This document shows, piece after piece, positions 39,068 to 50,515 of a stretch of DNA of 64,000 bases. The stretch is from Geofilum rubicundum JCM 15548 (GTDB taxonomy: Bacteria > Bacteroidota > Bacteroidia > Bacteroidales > Marinilabiliaceae): positions 1 to 64,000 of the forward strand of contig NZ_BAZW01000016.1 in NCBI RefSeq assembly GCF_000974365.1. The letters are read 5' to 3'. The notes beneath the pieces were generated by a model. It ran no database searches, was not told the origin of the DNA, and saw only the letters and a list, made by a program, of their open reading frames with translations. Both the position numbers and the translations under genes were made by a program. The stretch's first letter is position 1. Every line of letters begins with the position of its first letter.

Positions 39068-40816
39068 ATGTTAACCGACTTTTTAAATCGCCTAATGGCG
39101 CTCTTCATATCTGAACAGGATGAAAAAGCAGATATGGATACCAGAGTAAAGTCCCTGTTGGTAAACCTGGCCAGCCTTTCTTTCACTTTAATCGTTCTGG
39201 CTGAAGGCATTTGGTCTTTAGCGGTTGAACGCGTGGAACTGGCCATCCCCTTTTTGTCCCTGAGTTTTATTCTGGCCATCAGTCATCTCTATCTAAGAAA
39301 ATTCACGACCATTCTGCACCAGAACTATCTGCTAAGCGCCCTTTTCATCACCTGTGCCTTTTTTATTATGTTTGGAGGCAATACCGGATTAGGCATGGTC
39401 TGGACCTTTGTTTTCCCCTTTTACGCCACGGCCCTAAGGGGCCGTAACACCGGCACATACTGGTCCCTGGCACTGGCTATTGTTATCGTTATCCATCTGT
39501 ACCTATTTCAGGATTTAAAACCATTTTTTCAAAGTTACAATTCCAATCAGGGCGTTTATCTTTTGGTGATTTATCTGGTTTCCATCCTCGTGGCCTATGC
39601 ATTTCAATTCATCCGATCGGAAGTATTTCTCGAAAAAGAACGAATCATTCTTGACACGCAGAATAAAAACAAAGCTCAGGAGGATTTACTATCGCGCCTT
39701 TCTCACCAGATAAGAACCCCGCTGAGCAACATTACGGGCATCCTTGACATACTGGAAGCAACCCCCTTGAACGAAGAACAAAAGGACTACATCAACACCA
39801 TACATGCCTCTGCCAATAATTTGGTCAGTGTCGTCAACAATCTGGTGATGGCTTCCAAAAGTGGCATGCATGAGAATCAGGACATCTCCAACTTTAATCT
39901 GTACAACACGCTGAACAATGTTCTTCGGCTTTTCCCTTACGAACACAGTCAGGTGAGATTTAACTTATCACTGGCACCTGACATTCCCGGCCAAATCACC
40001 GGCAACAGTATTAAGATTAAACAAATACTGCTGAACCTTATCAACAGCATTGTTCGCCAGAATCAACTGGATCATAAACACATCACCATAGAAGTCCAGA
40101 AGCTTGAATCCATGCCTGGAAAAATAGAATTGATCTTTCGCATTATCAGCGATTTTATTTATAAAAATTCTAAGAGCGACCCGCATTCCAGGGAAGGATT
40201 TTTTAACTATCAGGATCTGGTAAAACTCAACGCCGGAAAAATAATCAGCTTTTTAGATCTGGGGATTACCCAAAAAATGATTGAGATAGATGGCCACACC
40301 CTCAACATCATAGCACATCCGAACCATACGATATTTGAATTCGGGGCTTCCTATACGACCGCATCCTCTAGTTTCATTGCGACATCTGACACCCAAAAAA
40401 CAAAACGGTCCGAGAACATCTTCAAAAGCAATATTGATCTAAAAGATGCTTCCATTCTACTGGTGGAAGATAATTTCAGCAATCAACAAATCATCAATCT
40501 CTATATTAAAAATGATGTAAGAAAAATTGATGTGGCCTTTAATGGTAAGGAGGCGCTTGAGAAATTTGGGATGGCCAAGTACGACCTCATTCTAATGGAT
40601 GTTCAAATGCCCGTTATGGATGGTTTTAAGGCCACCCAAAAAATTAGAGAATTAGAGAAAAGCACCAACACAAGAGTTCCAATTATTGCTGTAACAGCCA
40701 ACGCTTTCCCTGAAGATAAGGACCGTTGTCTGGCTTCGGGCATGGACGACTATATAAGTAAGCCTTTTCAACCCGATGAGTTGCTCGAAAAAATAAGACA
40801 GCACCTTAATAGTTAA
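39068..40816 (+). CDS. hybrid histidine kinase-response regulator with degenerate ATP-binding domain
   Basis: About 582 residues. Five or six membrane spans (residues ~35-185), a HisKA domain with LLSRLSHQIRTPLSNITGIL (His ~213), a region where HATPase_c is expected, and a C-terminal receiver (ASILLVEDNFSNQQ, phospho-acceptor in LILMDVQMPVMDGF, Lys in DYISKPFQ). The HATPase region keeps KQILLNLIN but has SIVRQNQ where the NAxKF box should be, and neither the DxGxG nor the GLGL glycine box can be found, so ATP binding is doubtful. ATG 39068 chosen over an upstream TTG at 39032. Its stop overlaps the convergent signalling gene by 11 bases. Confidence 0.85.
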   Translation: MLTDFLNRLMALFISEQDEKADMDTRVKSLLVNLASLSFTLIVLAEGIWSLAVERVELAIPFLSLSFILAISHLYLRKFTTILHQNYLLSALFITCAFFIMFGGNTGLGMVWTFVFPFYATALRGRNTGTYWSLALAIVIVIHLYLFQDLKPFFQSYNSNQGVYLLVIYLVSILVAYAFQFIRSEVFLEKERIILDTQNKNKAQEDLLSRLSHQIRTPLSNITGILDILEATPLNEEQKDYINTIHASANNLVSVVNNLVMASKSGMHENQDISNFNLYNTLNNVLRLFPYEHSQVRFNLSLAPDIPGQITGNSIKIKQILLNLINSIVRQNQLDHKHITIEVQKLESMPGKIELIFRIISDFIYKNSKSDPHSREGFFNYQDLVKLNAGKIISFLDLGITQKMIEIDGHTLNIIAHPNHTIFEFGASYTTASSSFIATSDTQKTKRSENIFKSNIDLKDASILLVEDNFSNQQIINLYIKNDVRKIDVAFNGKEALEKFGMAKYDLILMDVQMPVMDGFKATQKIRELEKSTNTRVPIIAVTANAFPEDKDRCLASGMDDYISKPFQPDELLEKIRQHLNS

Positions 40817-43800
40817 GCACTTTAAAACCAAGGACTAAAATATCATCAACCTGCTCTTCTTCTCCCCGCCACTCTTCCATCTTTTGATGAAGGATGGCTT
40901 TTTGATCGTCCGGATGCAACTTGTGAATATTCAATAACAGGTGCCTGAATCGTCTGTATTTAAACTTCTTGTGATCTGGCCCCCCAAATTGGTCCACATA
41001 ACCGTCTGTAAAGAGATACAGCATATCATCCTCCCCTATCGGAATCATATTTTTGGTATATTCCGGAATTTTCCCACCAGTAATTCGCCCAATTGAAAAA
41101 CGATCTCCTTTAAAACTATGTAGTTCATTGTCTTTTACAAGATAAATACCATTAACGGCACCGGAAAATCCCAATGTATGGTTCTCCTTATCAATCACGC
41201 ATATAGCCATATCCATGCCATCCTTGATGGACTCTGCATCCAAAAAGGTCTGGTCATTTTTCCGTAAGGTCTGGTCAAGCTCCTGACTCAGTTTTTCCAA
41301 TATCCGGGCTGGGTCATCTTCCATTTGTCCCGCCACAATATTTTTCAGCAAATCCATGCCAATAATTGACATAAACGCACCCGGAACACCATGTCCGGTA
41401 CAGTCAACTGCGGCGACAAAAATTTTGTTATCACGCTCATGCATCCAATAAAAATCGCCACTTACCAAATCACGGGGCCTGAAGTACACAAAAGAATGGG
41501 GCAACACCTTCCTAAAAACGGTTTCTGTAGGAATCATGGCAGACTGTATGCGAGTGGCATAGTTAATACTATCGGTCAGGTTTTGATTAATACGGGTCAA
41601 TATTTCTCTTTGTTCCTGAAGTTTTTGCTTATCTACATTTTTTTCAGTCAGCGAACGGTTCGCTTTTTTATAATGGCGAATGCGGTAATTGATCAATAAT
41701 TGCATGGTGAAGATAATCAACAACAAATAAAAGGCATAGGCATATTTGGTCATCCATAAAGGCGGAGTTATTACTATTGGCAACTCCAATGGCTTATTAT
41801 TCCAAGTAAAGTCGTTGTTGGATGCCATTATGCGCAATTTGTATTTACCAGGCATTAAATTAGAGAAACCAATACTATTGTCATTGGTGACTGCTCTCCA
41901 ATCATCGTCATACCCCTCCAACATGACTTTGTAGCTATTCTTGCTGGGCTGGGTAAATTCAAGTGCCGCATAATTAATTTCAAGCATGATACCTGGCTTA
42001 TACTTAAAAGTAAGTTCGTTAAGCGCACTCTGCATCACATCCTCGCAGTCGCCACGATGGCAAAGAGAGATGCCTGTTATGGCAATTCTGGGCTGATAAA
42101 GGTTATAGCTGATGGAATCCGGATGTATCCAGCACAGGCCACTGACGCTTCCAAAATACAAGGTGCCATCATCGGCCCGAAAAGCACTTCCGGGATTAAA
42201 CAACTGTCCGGGCAATCCATCCAACTCATCAAAACTTCTAATGGTTCCCTCCGGAGAATACATGGATATGCCCTTGCTGGAACTGACCCAAATTCTCCTT
42301 TTTTCATCTGGCAGTATGGCTGTAATCATTTCACCTTCCAGCCCTTTAACGCGCTCCGAAACGAGGGAGTCTTGAGATTCACGGGTAATGACATACAGGC
42401 CCGATCGCGTGCCCACCCATAACTTCCCGACTGCATCTATGGCCATAGACAAGACCTGTTTATCCACCTGCCCGGTTAGTCCGATTTCTTCGATGGCGCT
42501 TATTTGGCCCTCAGCTCTGTTATAATAACTAATACCACTGGTCGTACCAATCCACAGATTATCCTTCCTATCGGTACACAAAGCTGTGATTTCATCCGAA
42601 ACCAAGCCCTTGTCATCTGCTCCTTTAAAAAAGCTAAATAGCTTTCCCCCGGAAAAACGATACAACCCAAACCGGGTACCGAACCAGATACCATCAGCAC
42701 TATCGCCTGTTATGCAGGTGATCCTGTTTTTCCGTAAAAGGGTGGTATACTTTGTATCATAGGTGTAATGGAACTCTCTGATTGTTTGTCTGTTGATATC
42801 CAAAAAGTAAATGCCGCTATTCGAGCCAATCCATAAATTCCCATTGGGGTCCTCAAACAATGCCTCAACGGCATCATCGCCGTTTCGATAGTTTTCCTGA
42901 TTAAGAATAAAATGTCGGATGGTATTGTTGAATCGGTTTATTCTGTATAAACCACTAGTCAAAGTTCCCAGCCAGATATTGTGATTACGATCTGCAAAAA
43001 CGGAACTTATATTGTAGGAACGCATGGGCCATTCCTCCTGTTTACTTTCACCAATAAAAGAAAATTTTGAAGGGTCCAGATTGACTTTAAAAAGACCATT
43101 GAACCGGGTGCCTACCCAAAATAATCCGGAAGCATCTTCAAACATAACTGTTATCTCATGGGGGATAATCGATTCTAATCCACTATCAGTCCAACTGTAA
43201 ACACTATGGGTGACAGTGGAGAGATCAAATTTCTCGAATCCCCGATTGGTCCCAATCCAAATATTTCCGTCCCTGTCTTCACTAATGGCATTGGCAGCAA
43301 TGGTCGCTCCAAAATTCAAATTGGCCCTCACCTTCATAATGCTCTTTCCAGGTTCAAACAGAAAAAGGCCTCCTTGGGTGGCCACTAAAAAATGATTTTT
43401 TATCACTTCCTGAATTTGATTGACGTCTTCCTGAAAAACCACCCCCTGCTCCTCATAAATATGCAAACGTTCATAAACCCCATTTGCCATATAAAACCGA
43501 TTAAGTCCATCCTTAGTTCCCACCAGAAAAGTGCTGTCAGTCTCCTGAACGATGGGGTTACCCTTATAATCAGATGGTTTAAAGACGTTCGAAAAATGAC
43601 CAAAGGATTGAAAACTATCGGAGTCTTCCATATAACGGGATAAATGATTCCCCAATTTAACCCACATTTCACCTGAAGCGGTCAGATAAAATCCATAGAC
43701 AGCGTTTTCTGGCAAAGACCTCAGGTTTCCCGATTCATGCCGGTAGTGAATAAACTTTCCGGTATCATACTGCAACACACTAATTCCATTTTCTCTTGTG

Positions 43801-44105
43801 CCAATCCATATGTTTCCATTGCGATCTTCAGCTAAGGCGGTAATCCTATTGCCACTCACATTTTGTGGACCATTTTCGCCACATTTAAATACTTCAAAGG
43901 AATAGCCATCGTATCTGTTTAGACCATCCTCAGTTCCTATCCACAAAAAACCGCGACTATCCTGAAACACGACATTAATCGAATGATTAGACAAGCCCTG
44001 AGAAATGGTAAAATGCTGCACAGAAGAGACTTCCCCCAAGAGATCACCCTTGCTACCAAACACAAAAAAGAATATTAAAATCGCTATTATATGCTGCTTG
44101 TACAC
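40806..44105 (-). CDS. two-component-propeller sensor with PP2C/SpoIIE phosphatase output
   Basis: A 1099-residue membrane signalling protein. Signal peptide; then roughly 12-14 Reg_prop units of the form DxxGxLWIGTxxGL across residues ~30-690 (for example DSRGFLWIGTEDGLNRYDG, NGNIWIGTRENGI), forming two seven-blade propellers in the periplasm; a Y_Y_Y domain (~720-785, GYDDDWRAVTNDNSIGFSNL); one membrane span (~796-815); a coiled coil; and a cytoplasmic PP2C-type phosphatase with SGDFYWM, DCTGHGVPGAFMSIIG and FTDGYVDQFGG metal sites. In place of the usual kinase there is a Ser/Thr phosphatase, as in partner-switching pathways; no STAS anti-anti-sigma gene is nearby. GTG start at 44105. Confidence 0.92.
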   Translation of the reverse strand: MYKQHIIAILIFFFVFGSKGDLLGEVSSVQHFTISQGLSNHSINVVFQDSRGFLWIGTEDGLNRYDGYSFEVFKCGENGPQNVSGNRITALAEDRNGNIWIGTRENGISVLQYDTGKFIHYRHESGNLRSLPENAVYGFYLTASGEMWVKLGNHLSRYMEDSDSFQSFGHFSNVFKPSDYKGNPIVQETDSTFLVGTKDGLNRFYMANGVYERLHIYEEQGVVFQEDVNQIQEVIKNHFLVATQGGLFLFEPGKSIMKVRANLNFGATIAANAISEDRDGNIWIGTNRGFEKFDLSTVTHSVYSWTDSGLESIIPHEITVMFEDASGLFWVGTRFNGLFKVNLDPSKFSFIGESKQEEWPMRSYNISSVFADRNHNIWLGTLTSGLYRINRFNNTIRHFILNQENYRNGDDAVEALFEDPNGNLWIGSNSGIYFLDINRQTIREFHYTYDTKYTTLLRKNRITCITGDSADGIWFGTRFGLYRFSGGKLFSFFKGADDKGLVSDEITALCTDRKDNLWIGTTSGISYYNRAEGQISAIEEIGLTGQVDKQVLSMAIDAVGKLWVGTRSGLYVITRESQDSLVSERVKGLEGEMITAILPDEKRRIWVSSSKGISMYSPEGTIRSFDELDGLPGQLFNPGSAFRADDGTLYFGSVSGLCWIHPDSISYNLYQPRIAITGISLCHRGDCEDVMQSALNELTFKYKPGIMLEINYAALEFTQPSKNSYKVMLEGYDDDWRAVTNDNSIGFSNLMPGKYKLRIMASNNDFTWNNKPLELPIVITPPLWMTKYAYAFYLLLIIFTMQLLINYRIRHYKKANRSLTEKNVDKQKLQEQREILTRINQNLTDSINYATRIQSAMIPTETVFRKVLPHSFVYFRPRDLVSGDFYWMHERDNKIFVAAVDCTGHGVPGAFMSIIGMDLLKNIVAGQMEDDPARILEKLSQELDQTLRKNDQTFLDAESIKDGMDMAICVIDKENHTLGFSGAVNGIYLVKDNELHSFKGDRFSIGRITGGKIPEYTKNMIPIGEDDMLYLFTDGYVDQFGGPDHKKFKYRRFRHLLLNIHKLHPDDQKAILHQKMEEWRGEEEQVDDILVLGFKVLNY

Positions 44106-44248
44106 GACAACTAATGTTTAAAATGTGCGGAGAAAAGTAAATGATGAGCAGTTATACGTAATCTATTCAAAAACGTTTTAAATATCTCCCTTATAATGCA
44201 TCTTTGTTCATGAAATATAAAGATAAGAGAAAGCCTTAAATTCTCATC

Positions 44249-44290
44249 ATAAAAAAACCTCTGCACGTAAAATAAACGGCAGAGGTCCAT
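44249..44290 (-). terminator. terminator of the citrate synthase gene
   Basis: CCTCTGC/GCAGAGG stem with a 14-base AT-rich loop, followed on the minus strand by a T-run. Confidence 0.75.
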
Positions 44291-44315
44291 ATAAGTTACT
44301 CTAAAACGGGATAAC

Positions 44316-45662
44316 TTACTCCTTAAATCCAACTTTCTCTTTAAACCATTCCAACGTGTGTGAGGTCGGCCGCTCAAGCGGCTGTCCATAAATCCGATCC
44401 CATATGAGCGAAGAAAGCACCCCAAGTGCTCTGGAAACACCAAAAAGCACGGTATATATTCGATACTCTTTTATCCCATAACTGGACAATAAGCTACCGG
44501 ATATGGCATCAACGTTCGGCCAGGGATTTTTAACCTTACCCGTGGCCAGCAAAATCTCAGGTACAACTTCATAAATATTCCTAATAAGCTCAATAAGAGG
44601 CGCATCCGGAATATACTTGTTCGCAAAATTCAACTGCTCTGTAAATCTAGGATCCGTTTTCCTCAAAACGGCATGTCCGTAACCGGGAATAACACGACCA
44701 TTGGCCAAAGTATTCCTGGCATATTCCCGAATTTGATCCTTACTGGGCCTATCGGAACCAATTTCTTGTATCATGGTCTCCAGCCAACTCATAACTTCCT
44801 GATTAGCCATACCATGCAACGGGCCAGCCAGCCCATTCATGCCGGCAGCAAAACTGTAATAAGGATTTGAAAGAGCTGTTCCTACGAGATGTGTAGTGTG
44901 AGCGGAAACATTACCTCCTTCATGATCGGCATGCAGCACCATATACAAGCGCATCAAACGCTTGACCTCGACACTTTCAAAACCCATCATATGGGCCATA
45001 TTTCCCGCCCAATCCAACGATGGATCAATGTCTATATACTTTTCATCGTGAAAAACACGTCGGTAAATATAGGCGGCAATGACAGGAAGACGACTAATCA
45101 AGTCCATAACACCTTCATACATGGGATCCCAATAATCTTTTTTGTCCATCCCCTCCATATAGGCCTTTCGAAAGTGCGACTCCGTACTCATAGCCAGGAT
45201 AGCGGTATTAAATTGAATCATTGGATGGGCACTTTTGGGTAAGCCGTTGATAACGTCAAAAACATGCTCAGGAATTCCCTGAGCCCGTCTGCTCCAGTCT
45301 TTCGATATAAACTCTACGTCTGACTGAGAAGGGAGTTCTCCAATTAACATCAAATAAAACAGACCTTCCGGCAAAGGTTCCCCATCTTCATTCATTTTTG
45401 GCAATTTCTCCCGCAGCTCTGGTATGGAATGACCCCTAAACCGAATACCCTCCTCAGGATCGAGCTTGGAAGTGTCGGTTAACAAGGCGACAATACCTTT
45501 CATTCCGGTAATAACCTGCTCAAGGGTTACTTCCTGAATCACTTTATCGCCATGCTCGCGAACAAGTTTTTTCAACACATTGGCTCTTTTTTCGCCAACT
45601 TCCTTTAATCTCTGTTTTACTTGATCCATAATTTTATCCTGATTATACATTTTACTTAACAT
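44316..45662 (-). CDS. gltA: citrate synthase, eukaryote-like type
   Basis: A 448-residue citrate synthase of the mitochondrial-type lineage found in several Bacteroidota, not the NADH-regulated E. coli form: EGIRFRGHSIPELREKLPK (~65-83) and the catalytic segments LVGTALSNPYYSFAAGMNGL (~240) with HGMANQEV, VIPGYGHAVLRKTDPRF (~312, active His) and the Asp in VDAISGSLL. Condenses acetyl-CoA and oxaloacetate in the first step of the TCA cycle. The translation start could be the ATG at 45662 or a slightly later one. It sits downstream of eno on the same strand, separated by a strong terminator, so it has its own promoter. Confidence 0.94.
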   Translation of the reverse strand: MLSKMYNQDKIMDQVKQRLKEVGEKRANVLKKLVREHGDKVIQEVTLEQVITGMKGIVALLTDTSKLDPEEGIRFRGHSIPELREKLPKMNEDGEPLPEGLFYLMLIGELPSQSDVEFISKDWSRRAQGIPEHVFDVINGLPKSAHPMIQFNTAILAMSTESHFRKAYMEGMDKKDYWDPMYEGVMDLISRLPVIAAYIYRRVFHDEKYIDIDPSLDWAGNMAHMMGFESVEVKRLMRLYMVLHADHEGGNVSAHTTHLVGTALSNPYYSFAAGMNGLAGPLHGMANQEVMSWLETMIQEIGSDRPSKDQIREYARNTLANGRVIPGYGHAVLRKTDPRFTEQLNFANKYIPDAPLIELIRNIYEVVPEILLATGKVKNPWPNVDAISGSLLSSYGIKEYRIYTVLFGVSRALGVLSSLIWDRIYGQPLERPTSHTLEWFKEKVGFKE

Positions 45663-45696
45663 TTCATAACATCGAGGGCATATTTTAAACAGTAAA

Positions 45697-45721
45697 GTGG
45701 CTTATTTGTTCTACAAGCCAC
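45697..45721 (-). other. inverted repeat in the leader of citrate synthase
   Basis: GTGGCTT and AAGCCAC form a perfect 7-bp stem around an 11-base loop, 35 bases before the start codon and without a T-run. It may be an operator or an mRNA hairpin near the translation start. Confidence 0.4.
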
Positions 45722-45806
45722 ATAGCATACCATGAACAAAGTCACTTATCAGCGGTCAACACCAATCAATTTCGGAAATTTTAAATACAACTACTAATTT
45801 TAAAGC

Positions 45807-45836
45807 AAAAAAAGCCACCCAATCGGGTGGCTTTAT
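45807..45836 (-). terminator. terminator of the enolase gene
   Basis: AAAGCCACCC/GGGTGGCTTT, a 10-bp stem with a four-base loop, followed on the minus strand by seven Ts; it starts 25 bases after the eno stop codon. Confidence 0.9.
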
Positions 45837-45860
45837 AAAAACTTGAAAGTGATCTAAAAA

Positions 45861-47176
<1,316 letters not shown>

Positions 47177-47201
47177 TTATAGTAATATGAATAAAATCAG
47201 C

Positions 47202-47243
47202 AAAAAAAAAGGATAAAGCCATAACGTCTTTATCCCCTTTTTC
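47202..47243 (-). terminator. terminator between rplQ and eno
   Basis: GGATAAAG/CTTTATCC stem with a nine-base loop, flanked by nine As and five Ts, so it can act in both directions. It ends the ribosomal operon and separates it from eno. Confidence 0.75.
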
Positions 47244-47283
47244 AAGAACATTATCTAAAAAACAGTTTTAATCTGCTTCTAGT

Positions 47284-47832
47284 CTATTCTTCAGTTTTCT
47301 CTGCTTCAGGGGCCTGATCCTCTTCTTTAGGTTCAGCCTTAGCAGCAGCTGGTTTTGCAGTTTCAGCGGCAGCAACAGTCTCCTCAGCAGTTTTCTTTCC
47401 GCCACGACGACTACGACGTGTGGTTTTCTTTTTCTCGCCAGTGGCAGCTTCACCAGAAGCGGCTAACATGTTCTCATTATAGTCCACCAATTCGATGTAG
47501 CACATTTCAGCGGCATCTCCCAAACGGTTTCCTAATTTCAGGATACGTGTATAACCTCCGGGACGCGTAGCTACTTTTTGAGCAACTTCACGGAAAAGCT
47601 CAGATACCGCATCCTTATTCTGCAGGTAACTGAATACAACACGACGTGAATGCGTGGTATCTTCCTTTGAACGATTGATCAAAGGCTCTACATACATTCG
47701 CAACGCTTTGGCTTTGGCAACGGTCGTTTTAATTCTTTTGTGCACGATTAGTGAAGAAGCCATGTTAGAAAGCATCGCTTTTCTATGTGAACTGGTTCTG
47801 CCCAGGTGGTTGAATTTCTTTCTATGTCTCAT
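47284..47832 (-). CDS. rplQ: 50S ribosomal protein L17 with long charged tail
   Basis: A 182-residue L17. Residues 1-~115 are the conserved protein ([37 protein letters not shown]). The last ~60 residues form a low-complexity tail, first basic ([14 protein letters not shown]), then Ala/Glu/Lys-rich. Such extensions are common in the phylum. Last gene of the ribosomal run. Confidence 0.96.
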   Translation of the reverse strand: MRHRKKFNHLGRTSSHRKAMLSNMASSLIVHKRIKTTVAKAKALRMYVEPLINRSKEDTTHSRRVVFSYLQNKDAVSELFREVAQKVATRPGGYTRILKLGNRLGDAAEMCYIELVDYNENMLAASGEAATGEKKKTTRRSRRGGKKTAEETVAAAETAKPAAAKAEPKEEDQAPEAEKTEE

Positions 47833-47838
47833 CGTTAC

Positions 47839-48831
47839 TTATTCCTTGTCTAATTTATACTTCTGAATATCCATACCGAAATTTAGGCTCAGATTAACCA
47901 GTAAATCATCTAGCTCAGTGAGCGACTTTTTACCAAAATTCCTGAACTTTAATAGATCGTTCCGGTTGTACTGCACCAATTCGCCCAATGTTTCTACATC
48001 AGCAGCCTTGAGACAGTTGAGTGCTCTAACTGACAGATCCAAATCAACGAGTTTAGTTTTCAACAACTGACGCATGTGAAGCACTTCTTCATCAAATTCT
48101 TCATTACCAAACTTTTCGTCAGAATCCAGAGTGATTTTTTCATCCGAAAACAACATAAAGTGATAGATAAGAATCTTTGAAGCCTCTTTCAATGCATCCT
48201 TGGGATGAATTGAACCATCGGTGGAGATTTCAAACAACAACTTCTCATAATCGGTTTTTTGCTCTACACGAAAATTTTCAATTTCGTATTTCACATTTCG
48301 AATGGGCGTAAAAATGGAATCTATAGCAATAGTCCCAAATTCCAGCTCTGTAGTCCGATTCTCTTCGGCGTGTACATAACCTCTGCCCTTACCAATTGTA
48401 AGTGTCATTTGCAGGTTAACCTCAGGATTCATGCGAGCTATGACTAAATCAGGATTCAACACCTTGAAATTAGACATGACACTGTTAAAATCACTTGCGG
48501 TTAAGGTCTCCTTACCGGAAATATTAACAGTGATTTTTTCGCTGTCAGCTTCGTCCACGATTTTTTTCAACCGTACCTGCTTCAGGTTCAAAATTATTTC
48601 TGTAACATCATCTACCACACCGGGTATGCTGGAAAACTCGTGATCGACACCTTCAATCTTAACAGTAGTTATTGCAAAGCCCTCTAAAGAAGAGAGCAAG
48701 ATTCTTCTTAAGGCATTTCCAACAGTAATACCATATCCTGGCTCAAGAGGACGAAATTCGAAACGACCGAACTTGTCATCAGCATCAAGCATGATAACTT
48801 TATCAGGTTTTTGGAACGCTAATATTGCCAT
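47839..48831 (-). CDS. rpoA: RNA polymerase alpha subunit
   Basis: A 330-residue alpha subunit. N-terminal assembly domain with [20 protein letters not shown] (residues ~27-46) and [19 protein letters not shown]-terminal domain with [20 protein letters not shown] and [16 protein letters not shown], which contacts upstream DNA and activators. Six bases separate it from rplQ. Confidence 0.98.
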   Translation of the reverse strand: MAILAFQKPDKVIMLDADDKFGRFEFRPLEPGYGITVGNALRRILLSSLEGFAITTVKIEGVDHEFSSIPGVVDDVTEIILNLKQVRLKKIVDEADSEKITVNISGKETLTASDFNSVMSNFKVLNPDLVIARMNPEVNLQMTLTIGKGRGYVHAEENRTTELEFGTIAIDSIFTPIRNVKYEIENFRVEQKTDYEKLLFEISTDGSIHPKDALKEASKILIYHFMLFSDEKITLDSDEKFGNEEFDEEVLHMRQLLKTKLVDLDLSVRALNCLKAADVETLGELVQYNRNDLLKFRNFGKKSLTELDDLLVNLSLNFGMDIQKYKLDKE

Positions 48832-48840
48832 AAGAATAAA

Positions 48841-49446
48841 TTATTTAGAGTACAATTCTACAATCAACTGTTCTTTGATGTTCTCAGGAATTTCAGACCT
48901 TTCAGGCGCATTTAGGAATTTACCGACCATGCTCTGCTGATCCCATTCCAACCAGGAAAACTTATGAACACTTGAACTTGATAATGAAGCATTTATCGAC
49001 TCCAGCGATTTGGATTTTTCTCTAACACCTACCAACTGACCAGCCTTTAAGCTGTAAGAAGGAATGTTAACAATTGATCCATCAACAGTAATATGACGGT
49101 GAGAAACCAATTGACGGGCACCAGCTCTGGTAGGAGCCAATCCCATACGGTAAACCACGTTATCTAAACGCGATTCGAGAAGAATCAATAATACCTCACC
49201 GGTAATACCATGATGGCTGTTGGCCTTTTCAAACAAATTGCGAAATTGCTTTTCCAAAACGCCGTAAGTATATTTTACTTTCTGCTTTTCTTTAAGCTGA
49301 ACGCCGTATTCGCTTGTTTTTCTCCTACGGTTGTTACCATGCTGGCCGGGAGGATAATTCTTCTTTTCAAAATATTTATCGGGGCCATAAATGGGCTCAC
49401 CGAATTTACGAGAAATTTTAGTCTTTGGACCTATGTATCTAGCCAT
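48841..49446 (-). CDS. rpsD: 30S ribosomal protein S4
   Basis: A 201-residue S4: [20 protein letters not shown] at the start, S4 RNA-binding domain with [20 protein letters not shown] and [20 protein letters not shown]. Assembly initiator of the small subunit. Preceded by a 144-base gap, the largest within the block, which holds a tandem repeat and a possible internal promoter. Confidence 0.98.
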   Translation of the reverse strand: MARYIGPKTKISRKFGEPIYGPDKYFEKKNYPPGQHGNNRRRKTSEYGVQLKEKQKVKYTYGVLEKQFRNLFEKANSHHGITGEVLLILLESRLDNVVYRMGLAPTRAGARQLVSHRHITVDGSIVNIPSYSLKAGQLVGVREKSKSLESINASLSSSSVHKFSWLEWDQQSMVGKFLNAPERSEIPENIKEQLIVELYSK

Positions 49447-49590
49447 TCTACTAAATTTTTGATTTTAAATTTTTGATTTTAAAGATTGAATATGACAGCC
49501 GCAAGATTATAGAAGGAAGGTTGGTGTTATAACCTACCATTATTCAAAATTAAAACCAAAAACTTATGGTTAATAACTAGTTATAATATT
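49447..49590 (-). other. leader between rpsK and rpsD with 14-bp tandem repeat
   Basis: The unit AAATTTTTGATTTT is present twice in tandem (49453-49466, 49467-49480) right before rpsD. Further up, TAATTTTG on the minus strand (49552-49545) fits the -7 promoter consensus. A small inverted repeat GGTTGGTGTTATAACCTACC lies at 49519-49538. The gap could hold an internal promoter or an S4 autoregulatory site; neither is proved. Confidence 0.4.
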
Positions 49591-49980
49591 TTAAACCCTA
49601 CGTCTTTTGGGAGGGCGACAACCGTTGTGAGGCATTGGTGTTACATCAACAATTTCGCTGACTTCAATGCCGGTGGCATGAATGGAACGAATAGCTGATT
49701 CCCGACCATTACCCGGTCCTTTTACATATGCTTTCACTTTCCTCAAGCCTAAGTCATAAGCCACTTTAGCACAATCGGCTGCAGCTGTCTGAGCGGCATA
49801 GGGGGTGTTCTTTTTAGAACCTCTGAACCCCATTTTGCCGGCACTTGACCAGGAAATCACCTGTCCGTTTGAATTGGTCAGGCTAACGATGATGTTATTG
49901 AATGATGAATGGATGTGGGCTTGCCCCAAGGCATCCACTTTCACAACTCTTTTCTTTTGTGATCCTGCCTTTTTTGCCAT
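49591..49980 (-). CDS. rpsK: 30S ribosomal protein S11
   Basis: A 129-residue S11 with the conserved core [20 protein letters not shown] and the C-terminal [19 protein letters not shown]. Part of the platform of the small subunit. Ten bases after rpsM. Confidence 0.98.
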   Translation of the reverse strand: MAKKAGSQKKRVVKVDALGQAHIHSSFNNIIVSLTNSNGQVISWSSAGKMGFRGSKKNTPYAAQTAAADCAKVAYDLGLRKVKAYVKGPGNGRESAIRSIHATGIEVSEIVDVTPMPHNGCRPPKRRRV

Positions 49981-49990
49981 GTTTCAATGA

Positions 49991-50368
49991 TTATTTAGTA
50001 GCTTTCTTTTTGTTCGCAACCGTCTTTTTCTTTCCTTTACGGGTACGGGCATTGTTCTTGGTTGATTGACCGCGAACCGGTAAACCAATACGGTGACGAA
50101 TACCTCTGTAACAACCGATGTCCATTAATCGCTTAATGTTCAATTGTACTTCAGAACGCAATTCACCTTCGGTTTTGATGGTTGAACCAATTAACTCACG
50201 AACGGCAGTTATCTGGTCATCGTTCCATTCTTTTACTTTCAAACTGACATCAATACCAGCCTCTTGTAGCAGTGAAGTTGCTTTGCTACGGCCGATGCCA
50301 TAGATATACGTTAAAGCAATTTCGCCTCTTTTGTTAGCCGGGATGTCTACTCCTGCAATTCTTGCCAT
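49991..50368 (-). CDS. rpsM: 30S ribosomal protein S13
   Basis: A 125-residue S13: [20 protein letters not shown] at the N-terminus and [20 protein letters not shown] near the end, with a basic tail reaching the P site. Follows rpmJ after 10 bases. Confidence 0.98.
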   Translation of the reverse strand: MARIAGVDIPANKRGEIALTYIYGIGRSKATSLLQEAGIDVSLKVKEWNDDQITAVRELIGSTIKTEGELRSEVQLNIKRLMDIGCYRGIRHRIGLPVRGQSTKNNARTRKGKKKTVANKKKATK

Positions 50369-50378
50369 ATTCTATAAT

Positions 50379-50495
50379 TTATCCTTGACGTTGTTTAAAC
50401 TTGGGATTTTTCTTGTTGATTACATACAAGCGTCCCTTGCGCCGTACGATTTTGCAGTCGGCACTTCGCTTTTTAATTGATGCTCTTACCTTCAT
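50379..50495 (-). CDS. rpmJ: 50S ribosomal protein L36, zinc-free form
   Basis: A 38-residue protein, [20 protein letters not shown] then [16 protein letters not shown]. Only one of the four zinc ligands of the classical form (C, C, C, H) remains, so this is the C-minus type. Lies between infA and rpsM in the standard order. Confidence 0.95.
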   Translation of the reverse strand: MKVRASIKKRSADCKIVRRKGRLYVINKKNPKFKQRQG

Positions 50496-50515
50496 TGTCT
50501 TAAGTATTGAGTATG

